From JALYGY01 sp963800975 (GTDB lineage: Bacteria; Actinomycetota; Rubrobacteria; Rubrobacterales; Rubrobacteraceae), in assembly GCA_963800975.1 (NCBI GenBank), contig CAWDDB010000006.1, positions 62,001 through 126,000 of the forward strand: a stretch of 64,000 nucleotides of DNA, given 5' to 3'. The position numbers and the translations under genes were made by a program. Under the pieces are notes generated by a model. That model did not search any database. It had not been told where the DNA came from and saw only the letters and a list, made by a program, of their open reading frames with translations. This document shows positions 9,124-21,033 of this stretch, one piece after another. The first letter of the stretch is position 1. Each line of letters starts with the position of its first letter.

Positions 9124-10699
9124 TGCTAATCCCCTTGCGGTCTATCTTTCCTGAACCCGTCTTCGGTAGCTCGTCCCAGACGAGTATCTCCTTCGGAATC
9201 ATGTACGGCGGGCCGTTGTTTACCGCGTGCTCGCGGACGGAGTCGAGGGCGCCGTCGCGACCGTCGCGCAGCGAGATCACGGCGATCACGTCCTGCCCTA
9301 CGGCCGGGTTCTCGACACCGAAGGCGCACGCCTCGTGCACGAGGCCTGAGCCCAGCAGGAGGTTCTCGACCTCCTCGGGGCTCAGCCGGTAGCCCTGGTT
9401 CTTGATCATGGCGTCCTCGCGTCCGAGGAAGTACAGGTACCCTTCCTCGTCCCGCGTGACGGTGTCGCCCGAGTACACGACCCGCTCCACGTCCAGAAGC
9501 TCCGGCGGGGCGATCGGGTTCGGGCGATACGCCCGGCGCGTCGCCTCCTCGTTGCCCCAGTAGCCCATCGCCACCGTGGGGCCGCGGTGGACGAGCTCGC
9601 CCGGCTCGCCGGGCGCGCACTCCCTGCCCTCCTTGTTAACCACCATGATCTCCGTGTCCGGGATGGCCTTGCCGATACAGTTGCCCTGCTCCGGGGAGGA
9701 GCGGTGGATCTCCGCCGGGTCCAGGTAAGTCGAGCGGAACGCCTCCGTCAGGCCGTACATCAGGAAGATGCGCGTGCCCGACGGCTCGAGCAACCTCCTC
9801 AGCTCGTCCAGGTTGGCCTGCGGGATTCGTCCGCCGGTGTTGGCCAGGTAGCGCAGGTGGGTGAGCGGGCTCTCCTGCAGGGACTTCGCGCCCCGGATCA
9901 AAAGCGACCAAAGGGGTGGGACGCCGGTAACGCCCGTGATCTCGTACCTCCGCAGGGCCTTCAGGAGGTCCCCCGGCAACCTGGACCGGAGCAGGTAAAG
10001 CGCGGCCCCCACCCGCAGGGCGGTCGTGAACTGGCTCATCCCTGCGTCGAAGTTGAGGGGGAGCGCCGAGAGGATGCGGTCATCTGCGGTGTTATCCAGG
10101 TAGGTCGAAACTATCTGGGCGCCCACCACGACGTTGCGCTGGCTGGTGGCCACGCCCTTCGGCATCCCCGTGGAGCCGGAGGTGTAGAGGATCGTCGCCA
10201 GGTCCACCTCCGAGACGCGCCTCTCCTGCGCGGGCTCCTCGCCGCTCGCGAGCGCTTCCGCGAGGTCCACCAGCCCCCCGGCGACGCCTTCGGTCGGGGC
10301 CTCGCCCTTGTAGAAGGCAGTGCCGGAGACCGTCCCGGGCTCCAGGTCGGCGAGCCTCACCGAGTCCCCGATCATGACCCGTATGTCGCAGTCTTGCGCC
10401 AGGTAGGCGACCTGCGGCGGCTTGAATAGCGGGTTTATGTTCACGTAGGCGGCGCCGACGCGGGAGGCGGCGAGCATCGCAACTATGGCCTCCCAGGATT
10501 TCTCCAGGTAGACGCCCACGCGGTCGCCCTTCTCGACCCCCGACTCGACGAGCGCGGCGCCCAGGGCGTTGCTTTCTCGCTCCAGATCCTCGTAGGTGTG
10601 CTCGTCTTCGCCTTCCACGACCGCCACGCCCTCGGCGTCGCGCTCGACGGAGTTGGCCAGCAGGTCGTGCAGCGTGAACTCGGGTCGGGGCATCCTCAC
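9104..10699 (-). CDS. AMP-forming acyl/aminoacyl ligase (exosortase-associated type)
   Basis: 531 residues of the ANL superfamily. The ATP-binding P-loop is TSGSTGMPKG and the adenylate motif is YGLTE. GDTVTRDEEGYLYFLGRED is the hinge region, and the catalytic C-terminal lysine lies in KTGSGKIDRK. It should adenylate a carboxylate and pass it to a thiol. The carrier protein encoded immediately upstream is the obvious acceptor. The GTG start overlaps the carrier-protein stop as GTGA (ATG at 10693 is an alternative), indicating translational coupling. Substrate is not evident. Confidence 0.85.
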   Translation of the reverse strand: MRMPRPEFTLHDLLANSVERDAEGVAVVEGEDEHTYEDLERESNALGAALVESGVEKGDRVGVYLEKSWEAIVAMLAASRVGAAYVNINPLFKPPQVAYLAQDCDIRVMIGDSVRLADLEPGTVSGTAFYKGEAPTEGVAGGLVDLAEALASGEEPAQERRVSEVDLATILYTSGSTGMPKGVATSQRNVVVGAQIVSTYLDNTADDRILSALPLNFDAGMSQFTTALRVGAALYLLRSRLPGDLLKALRRYEITGVTGVPPLWSLLIRGAKSLQESPLTHLRYLANTGGRIPQANLDELRRLLEPSGTRIFLMYGLTEAFRSTYLDPAEIHRSSPEQGNCIGKAIPDTEIMVVNKEGRECAPGEPGELVHRGPTVAMGYWGNEEATRRAYRPNPIAPPELLDVERVVYSGDTVTRDEEGYLYFLGREDAMIKNQGYRLSPEEVENLLLGSGLVHEACAFGVENPAVGQDVIAVISLRDGRDGALDSVREHAVNNGPPYMIPKEILVWDELPKTGSGKIDRKGISSAYSNR

Positions 10700-10947
10700 C
10701 CGGTCTTGCTAGCCACCAGACCGGCGATGGCCTCGACGGAGCCGAAGTTCTCCTCGTCGAACTCCTCGTCCTCGACCATGATGTCGAACCGCTCCTCGAG
10801 GAACGTCACCAGCTCCACCGTCTGCAGCGACGTCAGGACGCCGTTATCGATCAGGGGCTCGTCGGGAGAAACCTCGCGGCCCCCCGTAACGTTCTCCCGC
10901 AGCCAGCCCTGTATCACGGCGGCCGCGCTCTCGGTGCTGATAGCCAT
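10696..10947 (-). CDS. Acyl carrier protein
   Basis: 83 residues, strongly acidic. The phosphopantetheine serine is in the GVLTSLQTVEL segment (a variant of the usual DSL), followed by LVTFLEERFDI and acidic helix III. As the second gene of the operon, it probably holds the product of the adjacent ligase for the PLP decarboxylase and/or the GNAT enzyme. It is too diverged, and in the wrong context, to be the fatty-acid AcpP. Confidence 0.82.
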   Translation of the reverse strand: MAISTESAAAVIQGWLRENVTGGREVSPDEPLIDNGVLTSLQTVELVTFLEERFDIMVEDEEFDEENFGSVEAIAGLVASKTG

Positions 10948-10962
10948 GTTCTACCTCCTGCC

Positions 10963-12045
10963 TTATCTGACCCAGAAACTCATCTCGCCGTCGCCCGAGA
11001 CGTACGACCAGTTGTCGGCGGCGAGGGCGCTGTTGTGCTGCGCGTGGTCCGCGAACTTGACCAGCAAGGTGTGGCGTCGCGCGTCGCGCGGGAAGAAGCC
11101 GAGCCTCCAGAGGTCACCCCTGCGCGGCGAGACCGGCGACTCGAGGAAGCGGTAACGGATTATGTACACCCCGGCCCGGGCGAAGTGCTCGACGGCGCCC
11201 CTCAGGAGCGACCTGACCACGTCGTCGCGCCCCGGGCGCACCGTGAGGTCGAGGAGGTAGCCGTTGTCGCCCTCGCCCGTGACGCGCAGCACGGCGTAGC
11301 CGAGGAGGGTGCCTCCCTCCTTCACGCCGATAACGGTCACCGGGTACTGCGGGGACTCCGGACCGTAGCGCCACCGCAGGAAAGCCGCGTCCTTCTCTGG
11401 CACGCACGGCACCCTCGCGGCGACGCTCTCGAAGAGCTCGTCGAAAGAGGCGTCGAACTCGTCGAGCACCTCCGGTAGCGGGTCCGCCCCGAAGGCCTTG
11501 CCGAGGGCCCCGTCGACGGCCCTCAGCGCGAGGCTCGGTACCTTGAGCACGGGCCTGAGCGCCGCGGGGACCCTCGGGAGCTGGGAGACTTCCAGGATCT
11601 TGGCCGCGTACTGCAGCTTCCCCGCCTCCTTGGCCCCGAACCGCATCTCCACCGCTATCGCCCCCGGCACCTGGTCGACCGAGACGCAGTTCTCGACGGT
11701 GCGGAAAAAGTGGCGCATTAGGGAGAGCGCGTGGAAGCCGTTGCCGGGGAGCACCTGGTAGTCGGCCGGCGTGTGGGCGACTACCCGCTCACCGCCGATC
11801 CTGTAGAACAGCGGGACGGCGGCCAGGTGACCGACCACCTCGCCCTCCTGCGAGGCCAGGACCCAACGGTGCATCTCGCTCGCGAGCGGGTGGGTCCCAA
11901 GCCAGCGCCACACCGAGGCGTGCCAGCCGACGTCGTAGGCCTCGGGATGGTCGGGGTAGATGAGCGTGCGCAGCCTTTCGGCGCCGCGCTCGAGCCCTGC
12001 ATTGTCGAGCGGCCTTACCGCTATCTTCGTCGCTCGGGCCGTGAT
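10963..12045 (-). CDS. GNAT-type acyltransferase of the carrier-protein operon
   Basis: About 360 residues and the first gene of the operon. Two halves look like GNAT/FemAB modules: AVRPLDNAGLERG ... WVLASQEGEVVGHLAAVP, and VIGVKEGGTLLGYAVLRV ... YLLDLTVRPGRDD. The C terminus ends WSYVSGDGEMSFWVR. The start is unresolved. GGAGGGG sits just before position 12045, but no ATG, GTG or TTG follows at good spacing, and further upstream the open frame loses coding character. Function is inferred: transfer of the carrier-bound acyl or amino group to an unknown acceptor. Confidence 0.72.
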   Translation of the reverse strand: MTARATKIAVRPLDNAGLERGAERLRTLIYPDHPEAYDVGWHASVWRWLGTHPLASEMHRWVLASQEGEVVGHLAAVPLFYRIGGERVVAHTPADYQVLPGNGFHALSLMRHFFRTVENCVSVDQVPGAIAVEMRFGAKEAGKLQYAAKILEVSQLPRVPAALRPVLKVPSLALRAVDGALGKAFGADPLPEVLDEFDASFDELFESVAARVPCVPEKDAAFLRWRYGPESPQYPVTVIGVKEGGTLLGYAVLRVTGEGDNGYLLDLTVRPGRDDVVRSLLRGAVEHFARAGVYIIRYRFLESPVSPRRGDLWRLGFFPRDARRHTLLVKFADHAQHNSALAADNWSYVSGDGEMSFWVR

Positions 12046-12302
12046 AAACCCCTCCGTTCCCGGATCTTGGTTTTCTTGCCGGAGTTCGCTCGCGTCGGCG
12101 CGGGTTCCAGGGAACAGAGTGTAAAGGAGGGACCCCGCAAAGTCCAAGCGCGGCGGGCCGGGTGGAGGACCTGCTCGAGGGACCATTTTTTTTCGAGAGG
12201 TTGAAGGTTCGACGGGTCGCCGCAATAATACAGGCTTGCGTGCCGCCGCGGCCCCGAAGCACGGGGCGACGCGAGTCGGCGCCGCCAGGAGGGGCGGACA
12301 GC

Positions 12303-13742
12303 TTGAGCGAGACCACAAGCAGGGACGGCCGGCAGGCCGTCCGCGGATACGACCGCAGCACCGCGGCGAAGAAGAACCGCAAACCGCGCCGCAAGGTCGA
12401 CTACGGCCGCAGGCGCAGGAACGCGGGGCTCGCCCTGGTCGCGGGCCTCCTGCTGACCGTGGCGGTTGTCTGGTACCTGGACAGGCAGGACGAGATCCTG
12501 CGCGGCGTGAGCATCGGCGAGGTCGAGGTCGGCGGGATGACCCGGGGCGAGGCTCTAGAGGCCGTCGACGCGCGCGCCGCGGCGACGTTCGACGAGATCC
12601 GGTTCGGCGAAGGGTTCTCAACGCTGCCCGGCGAGAGGCTCGGCGTGCGGATCGACGCCGCGTCGGCGACGGAGGAGGCGTTCGCGCTAGGGCGGGAGGG
12701 CTGGTTCGGCCGGCGCATCCTTGAGGTCATGGGGGCTTACCTCGGGGGCATCCAGGTCGACCCGGAGGTGCGCTACGAGCAGCAGGCCGCCAGGGACGCC
12801 GTAAAGGACCTGGCCGGCGAGTACTACGAGAAGCCCCAGAACGCCACGTTCCGCCTGACGGACGAAGGTCAGGTGGAGGTCCAGGAGGCCAGGGAGGGCC
12901 GCGTGCTGGACCAGGAGGGCACGCTGGCTAACCTGGACGGCGCGTTCTCCAACCTCAGGAGCGAGGTGCCACTCGCCGAGGGCGACGCCCCGAAGCCGCG
13001 GGTCACGACCGAGCAGGTTCAGAGCCTCAAACCCGCCGGGGTCATCGGCGAGTACAAGACGGACTTCCGCTGGGACTCGAACCCGAGCCGCAAGGCCAAC
13101 ATGAAGCTCGCCGCCGGGGCGGTAAACAACACGCTCGTGCCGCCTGGCGACGTGTTCTCGTTCAACGAGATCGCCTCGGACCTGGACTACTCCCAGGCGA
13201 AGACCTTCTCCGACGGCGGCGTCAAGTACGCCGACGGTGGCGGGCTCTGCCAGGTCTCCTCGACGCTGTACATGGCGGCCCAGTACGCTGGGCTCGAGGT
13301 CGTGGAGCGCCACCCGCACTACGCCGTGCTGCCCTACATAAAGCCTGGCTTCGATGCCACGGTGTGGTTCGGGGACGAGTACGGCTACGGCGTGCAGGAC
13401 ATGAAATTCAGGAACACGACGGACGGCTACATCCTGGTTCGGGAGTGGGTCGACGATGACGGCTTCCTGAGGGCCGAGATCCACGGCCAGCCTACGGGCA
13501 AGACGGTCGAGATGCGCACGGAGAAGGTCTTCGAGAGCACCGTCAGGGGCATAAAGTGGGCCACCTACAAGAAGGTGACGCGGGACGGCGAGGTGCTCTT
13601 TAATGGCCTCATCCACGACTACGTCTACAGCTACAACCCGCCCGTGGACGACACCCTGCCGCACTACGACACGAGCGCGCCGCGGGTGGCCGGCTGGAAC
13701 GACCCGGGCAACACCACCGGATGGGCCGAGGTACCGGAGTGA
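12303..13742 (+). CDS. VanW-family envelope protein (paralogue)
   Basis: 479 residues from TTG 12303, with GGAGGGG at 12288-12294. A very basic N terminus is followed by one membrane helix (about residues 40-59) and a YoaR-type repeat, ILRGVSIGEVEVGGMTRGEA. The VanW domain has GGGLCQVSSTLYMAAQYAG and PYIKPGFDATVWFG. It differs from the protein at 5786 in having one rather than two long peptidoglycan-binding repeats. It is divergent from the GNAT operon and directly precedes a beta-lactamase-fold gene, in an envelope context. Confidence 0.87.
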   Translation: MSETTSRDGRQAVRGYDRSTAAKKNRKPRRKVDYGRRRRNAGLALVAGLLLTVAVVWYLDRQDEILRGVSIGEVEVGGMTRGEALEAVDARAAATFDEIRFGEGFSTLPGERLGVRIDAASATEEAFALGREGWFGRRILEVMGAYLGGIQVDPEVRYEQQAARDAVKDLAGEYYEKPQNATFRLTDEGQVEVQEAREGRVLDQEGTLANLDGAFSNLRSEVPLAEGDAPKPRVTTEQVQSLKPAGVIGEYKTDFRWDSNPSRKANMKLAAGAVNNTLVPPGDVFSFNEIASDLDYSQAKTFSDGGVKYADGGGLCQVSSTLYMAAQYAGLEVVERHPHYAVLPYIKPGFDATVWFGDEYGYGVQDMKFRNTTDGYILVREWVDDDGFLRAEIHGQPTGKTVEMRTEKVFESTVRGIKWATYKKVTRDGEVLFNGLIHDYVYSYNPPVDDTLPHYDTSAPRVAGWNDPGNTTGWAEVPE

Positions 13743-13828
13743 GGCGCGAGGGACCCTGCCGGATCCTCGCGCCGAGGCCCACCGGAGACCCGCGCCGGGT
13801 CCTCTGACCCGGCGCCGTAGGAGTCGCT

Positions 13829-15304
13829 TTGAACCTTCGCCCACGCAAAACGCTCTTCCCCGCCCGTCGCCGCCGGCGGCGCCAGCGGTTCGCATTCGTC
13901 GCGATACTCGTCCTGGTCGCGGGCGCCGCCGCCTACTTCGTCGGGTTCGGCCCGAACGACACCCCGGCCGCGACGCAGGCGGCGCAGCAGCCCTCCGCGG
14001 ATAACCCATCTCCCGTCCAGAGGGTGCTTCGGGCTGCCACGGGCGGCAGACCCGAGGAGCCCGTGCCGGCCTCGGCCACCGAGACGCCCGAGGGCGCGGC
14101 GTACTGGACCGTGGCGCCCGAGATGCCGGGCGTGGGGCCGGGGAGCGTCGAGGCCGTCTCGCGCAGCAACATCGACCCGTCGTGGGCCTCGGTGCGCTTG
14201 AGGCCCGAGGGCGAGAGCAAGCCGTTCTTCGTCTTCGTGCAAAAGGGCAAGGATGGGCGGTGGGAGGCAAAGAAGTCGCTGCGGGCCGACGAGGCGGATT
14301 ACGCCAAGAACGAGGTCGTCCCGCTCGCCGAGGTGCCCAAGGACCTCCTGCAATACCTCTACCCCGAGAACGCGTTCGTCGCGGACGTCCCCGAGCCGAA
14401 GGGGGAGAAGGTCGACGACCTGCCGGCGGCCAGCCCTGCCGAGTTCCCGCCCGCGAGCCCGGTGCTCGACGGCGTGCCTGACTCCGGGCGCGAGCGCGTC
14501 GAAGATGGGCTGCAGGCGGCGTCGCAGAGGATAGAGGGCTACGACGGCGTCGCGGGGGTTTACGTGCAGGATCTCGAGGGCGGCTTCGGCTATGGGGTGC
14601 GGCCCGATGAGGAGTTCTTTACCGCCTCGATCATAAAGGTGCCCGTCATGGTCGCCGTCTACCGCAAGGTCGACGCGGGCAAACTGAGTTACTCGCAGAT
14701 GATAGAGATCAAGGAGGAGGATTGGGCAGCAGGGGCCGGGTGGCTGCAGTGGGAGAGGGCCGGCACCCAACAGACCGTCGGCGACCTCCTGAACCTCATG
14801 ATGACCCAGTCGGACAACGTCGCGACCAATGCCCTCGTGCGCACCGTCGGGGGGGCGGACCACGTCAACGAGGTCGCCCGCTCCCTCGGAGCCGAGAACA
14901 CGCTCCTCTACCAGAAGGTGAGCAGCGAGCGGGCGGCGATCCCGCAACTGGACAACAGGAGCACGCCGCGCGACATGGCGGCCATGATGCAGAAGATAGC
15001 CGACGGCGAGGCCGCGAGCGAGAAGAGCTGCTCTTACATGATCGAGCTGATGGACCTCAACGAGCTCGACTGGTGGCTGGACGCGGGCCTCCCCGCCGAC
15101 GTCTACGCGTCCAACAAGGCGGGGTGGCTCTACGAGGTGTACGACGACGTCGGGATCGTGAAGGCCGGTGAGCGGCCCTACGTCGTTGCGATCCTCAGCA
15201 AGTATGGCACGGGGGATGTGGACCGGGGCAGGGTCCTGATCGAGGACCTCTCCAGGATCGCCTGGGAGACCCAGAACGCCGAATCCGGGGAAAGCGGCTC
15301 GTAG
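13829..15304 (+). CDS. Membrane-anchored class A beta-lactamase-fold serine hydrolase
   Basis: 491 residues. An arginine-rich N terminus and an anchor (residues 21-40) are followed by a ~180-residue linker/accessory domain and then the hydrolase. Catalytic motifs are SIIK (S267-K270), SDN (S328-N330) and KAG (K430-G432, in place of KTG). Such proteins act as beta-lactamases, as small D,D-peptidases, or as non-catalytic relatives. Next to VanW and MurJ, a cell-wall role is as likely as drug resistance. TTG 13829 is used, with AGGAG at 13819-13823. Confidence 0.82.
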   Translation: MNLRPRKTLFPARRRRRRQRFAFVAILVLVAGAAAYFVGFGPNDTPAATQAAQQPSADNPSPVQRVLRAATGGRPEEPVPASATETPEGAAYWTVAPEMPGVGPGSVEAVSRSNIDPSWASVRLRPEGESKPFFVFVQKGKDGRWEAKKSLRADEADYAKNEVVPLAEVPKDLLQYLYPENAFVADVPEPKGEKVDDLPAASPAEFPPASPVLDGVPDSGRERVEDGLQAASQRIEGYDGVAGVYVQDLEGGFGYGVRPDEEFFTASIIKVPVMVAVYRKVDAGKLSYSQMIEIKEEDWAAGAGWLQWERAGTQQTVGDLLNLMMTQSDNVATNALVRTVGGADHVNEVARSLGAENTLLYQKVSSERAAIPQLDNRSTPRDMAAMMQKIADGEAASEKSCSYMIELMDLNELDWWLDAGLPADVYASNKAGWLYEVYDDVGIVKAGERPYVVAILSKYGTGDVDRGRVLIEDLSRIAWETQNAESGESGS

Positions 15305-15321
15305 ACGGCCGAGTACTCCCT

Positions 15322-16893
15322 TCAGGCGCCGCGGCGTCGCCGCAGCAACGCGACGGCCGACCTGAGTTCTTCCGTCTTGAGCGCGTACGCGACCGCCAGG
15401 TAGGCCGCCAGCGAGACGCCCCCGACCGTGACCAGGATCAGGGCCCTCCCCGCGGCGTCCGAGCCGGTCCCGAGGAGCGCCGTGCCGCCCCAGGCCACCG
15501 CGTACATGGCGAGCCCCGCGGCGAGCGCCTTGGCGGTCGAGCGCAGCAGCCTCCGGCCTTCGAGGCTCTTGATCTCGCGCCGCGTCGCGGCGAGGCCGAG
15601 CACGGCGAGCACGGCGTAGGCTATGGAGAGCGCGAGCACCACGCCGACCACCCCGAAGACGCGGGAGAGACCGTAGGCAAGGCCAGCGTAGAGCACGAAG
15701 ATCGCGACGTTGAGCGCCGCCGGCGTCTTGGTGTTCTGGCGGGAGTAGAACGCCCGCACCAGGTAGAAGTAAGCCGAGTAGCCGAGCAGCCCCACAGCGT
15801 AGGCGACGAGCAGGGCGGCGACACCGGCCGTGTCCTGCGCGTCGAATCGGCCGCGCTGGTACAGCAGACCGACGATCGGCTGCGCCAGCGCTATCAACCC
15901 CACGGCCGAAGGCACGACGACGAAGACCATCGTCCTGAGCCCGAACGAGAAGGTCCCGCGGTAGCCTTCGTCGTCCCCGCGGGAGTGCCTCTCGGCGAGC
16001 TCCGGCATGAGGGCCGTGGCGATGGCGACCACGAAGAGGCCGTAGGGGAGCGAGAAGATCGCGAACGCGTAACTGAGCTGCGCGACGGCCTTGAACTGGG
16101 TCGCCAGGTAGACGCCGAAGGCCTGGAAACCCACCGACGCCGCCACCAGAACGACCATCGGTCCCGCGAGCCTCGCGGTGGGCAGCAGGGCGGGGTGGCC
16201 GAGCTGGGGTCGCGGCCTGTAGCCGAGGTTCAACATCGTGGGAACCAGGGACAGGGCCATGATCGCCGTACCCACCGTCGTCCCCGCGGCGAGCACGTAG
16301 ATGGCCGCTCCCGGGCTGTCACCGACGAGCACGGCGTAGAGGACGAAGGAGGAGATGACGAGCAGGTTGTTCAGGACGGGCGCGAAGGTCGGCAGGAAGA
16401 AGTGCCTGTGGGACTGCAGCACGCTCGTGGCTATGGTGCTGACGCCGTAGAAGAGCATCTGCACGGCGAAGATCCTGAAGAAGAGCACGGCGAGATCCTC
16501 GGCGCGTTCGGCCTCTGCCGGTGACAGATCCCCCGATGCCCCCCAGTCCGTAAAGAGGGCCACGAACGGTTCGGCGAAGACGATGCCAACCAGGGCGAGC
16601 AGGGCCATCAGCGGCAGCACGAGGGTGAAGAGGGCGTTGGTGAGGCGTCTGGCGTCGTCCTCCCCGTGGGTGGTCATGCGCTCTACCAGCACCGGGATAA
16701 AGATCGAGTACAGGATGCCGCCCAGAAAGAGCTCGTAGATCAGGCTGGGCAAGACGGTCGCTACGGCATAGGCGTCGGCGACGATCGTGGTCGCGAGCAC
16801 GGCCGCCTGTGCCATCCACCGGGCGTATCCCGTCGCCCGCGAGAGCACGGTCGCAGCCGATATGGAGAGCATGGCCCGCAGGATGGCCGCCAT
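15322..16893 (-). CDS. murJ: Lipid II flippase MurJ/MviN family
   Basis: 523 residues with about fourteen hydrophobic helices. It opens MLSISAATVLSRATGYARW and continues with family features such as GILYSIFIPVLVE and LLYQRGRFDAQDT. It ends in a short arginine-rich tail. MurJ flips lipid II across the membrane for peptidoglycan synthesis. It may be a second MurJ-like paralogue, since no division or wall-synthesis genes of the usual cluster are adjacent. It converges with the serine hydrolase gene at 15304, 18 bases away. Confidence 0.88.
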   Translation of the reverse strand: MAAILRAMLSISAATVLSRATGYARWMAQAAVLATTIVADAYAVATVLPSLIYELFLGGILYSIFIPVLVERMTTHGEDDARRLTNALFTLVLPLMALLALVGIVFAEPFVALFTDWGASGDLSPAEAERAEDLAVLFFRIFAVQMLFYGVSTIATSVLQSHRHFFLPTFAPVLNNLLVISSFVLYAVLVGDSPGAAIYVLAAGTTVGTAIMALSLVPTMLNLGYRPRPQLGHPALLPTARLAGPMVVLVAASVGFQAFGVYLATQFKAVAQLSYAFAIFSLPYGLFVVAIATALMPELAERHSRGDDEGYRGTFSFGLRTMVFVVVPSAVGLIALAQPIVGLLYQRGRFDAQDTAGVAALLVAYAVGLLGYSAYFYLVRAFYSRQNTKTPAALNVAIFVLYAGLAYGLSRVFGVVGVVLALSIAYAVLAVLGLAATRREIKSLEGRRLLRSTAKALAAGLAMYAVAWGGTALLGTGSDAAGRALILVTVGGVSLAAYLAVAYALKTEELRSAVALLRRRRGA

Positions 16894-16999
16894 GCCGGGG
16901 ATGTTACTACAACGTTTCTTGTCGCGATTGCTCCGAATGGCCCTGGCACCCGACCGGGCGCCGTATCCGGAGAGGCGTCCCCGGCATCTAACCTACCGA

Positions 17000-17182
17000 A
17001 TGTATCCCGGCGACGACCCGATGCGAATCCCGCCCCGCCACCGCCTGGACATCGTCAGCGAGCCGGGGCTCGTCGTCCTGCGCCGCCTGGACGGCACGGA
17101 GGTGGCGCGCTTCACCGTGCGGGGCGCCACGTGGGAGGAGATCCTGCGCGCCGCGGAGGAGGACGGAGGGGATGCCGGGTAA
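17000..17182 (+). CDS. Small stand-alone domain related to the N terminus of the SARP regulator at 54580
   Basis: 60 residues from ATG 17000 (ATG 17021 is possible; neither has a clear ribosome site). The segment IVSEPGLVVLRRLDGTEVAR followed by FTVRGATWEEILRAAEE aligns without gaps to residues ~13-50 of the regulator at 54580 (MERDPDVLILRRRDGSMVG, then AFSTRGAVTEAVRQAVEE). It is a short beta-beta-helix module, here encoded alone. Function is unknown; it may be a small binding or signalling domain. The gene is divergent from murJ. Confidence 0.6.
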   Translation: MYPGDDPMRIPPRHRLDIVSEPGLVVLRRLDGTEVARFTVRGATWEEILRAAEEDGGDAG

Positions 17183-17200
17183 GGCTGATCCCCGTCGGGG

Positions 17201-17290
17201 TTACCAGCGGCGCGCGACGAAGTAGGCGACCGTGGTTACGACCATAAGGGCCACGAGTACCACGAGTATCGCCAGTACAAAGAAAGGCAC
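17201..17290 (-). CDS. 29-residue single-membrane-helix protein
   Basis: A GTG start at 17290 follows AGGGGTGG. The product is almost wholly one hydrophobic helix (VPFFVLAILVVLVALMVV) closed by a basic ARRW tail. The longer open frame upstream is Arg/Pro-rich and unlikely to be translated. It may be a small membrane regulator or subunit, and no partner is evident. It converges with the small gene ending at 17182. Confidence 0.5.
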   Translation of the reverse strand: MPFFVLAILVVLVALMVVTTVAYFVARRW

Positions 17291-17465
17291 CTCTGTACCA
17301 CCCCTATCGCCGCGAACAAACGGGCGGTCGGGGACACGCGCCCGCGACCACCGGAGTCTCCCACCCATTACCGCACATGGCCGCGTGTCGAGCAAGCCGC
17401 AGATCGCGCGTCCGGTGCCCGCGAGGGAACGATACCCTGCCTGCGGCCATCCTGGTCTATGGGGT

Positions 17466-20798
<3,333 letters not shown>

Positions 20799-21033
20799 CG
20801 ACCTCGACTCCGTTTCCTATTTCCCCGGGTCGTGCTGTTCCTGGCATTGTAATCGGTTCTTGGCACCTTCTCGAAGATTCTCCCGCTTCGGGCCGAGCGC
20901 CTGTTCGAGATCTCTGCGCCTCGCGAGAGCCACCGGAGGGCGTGTTTTCCCGGGTCGGGGACGCGTTGCCCGGCGATCCGGCGCGTGCTACGGTGCCGCG
21001 TTACCGGAGATCCACGCAGAGGAGGACGCGGCG

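Noticed and set aside
10963..12621. Full 552-codon open frame for the GNAT gene
   Set aside because: The first ~190 residues are low-complexity Arg/Pro/Ser and overlap the divergent VanW gene; coding character starts near 12045.
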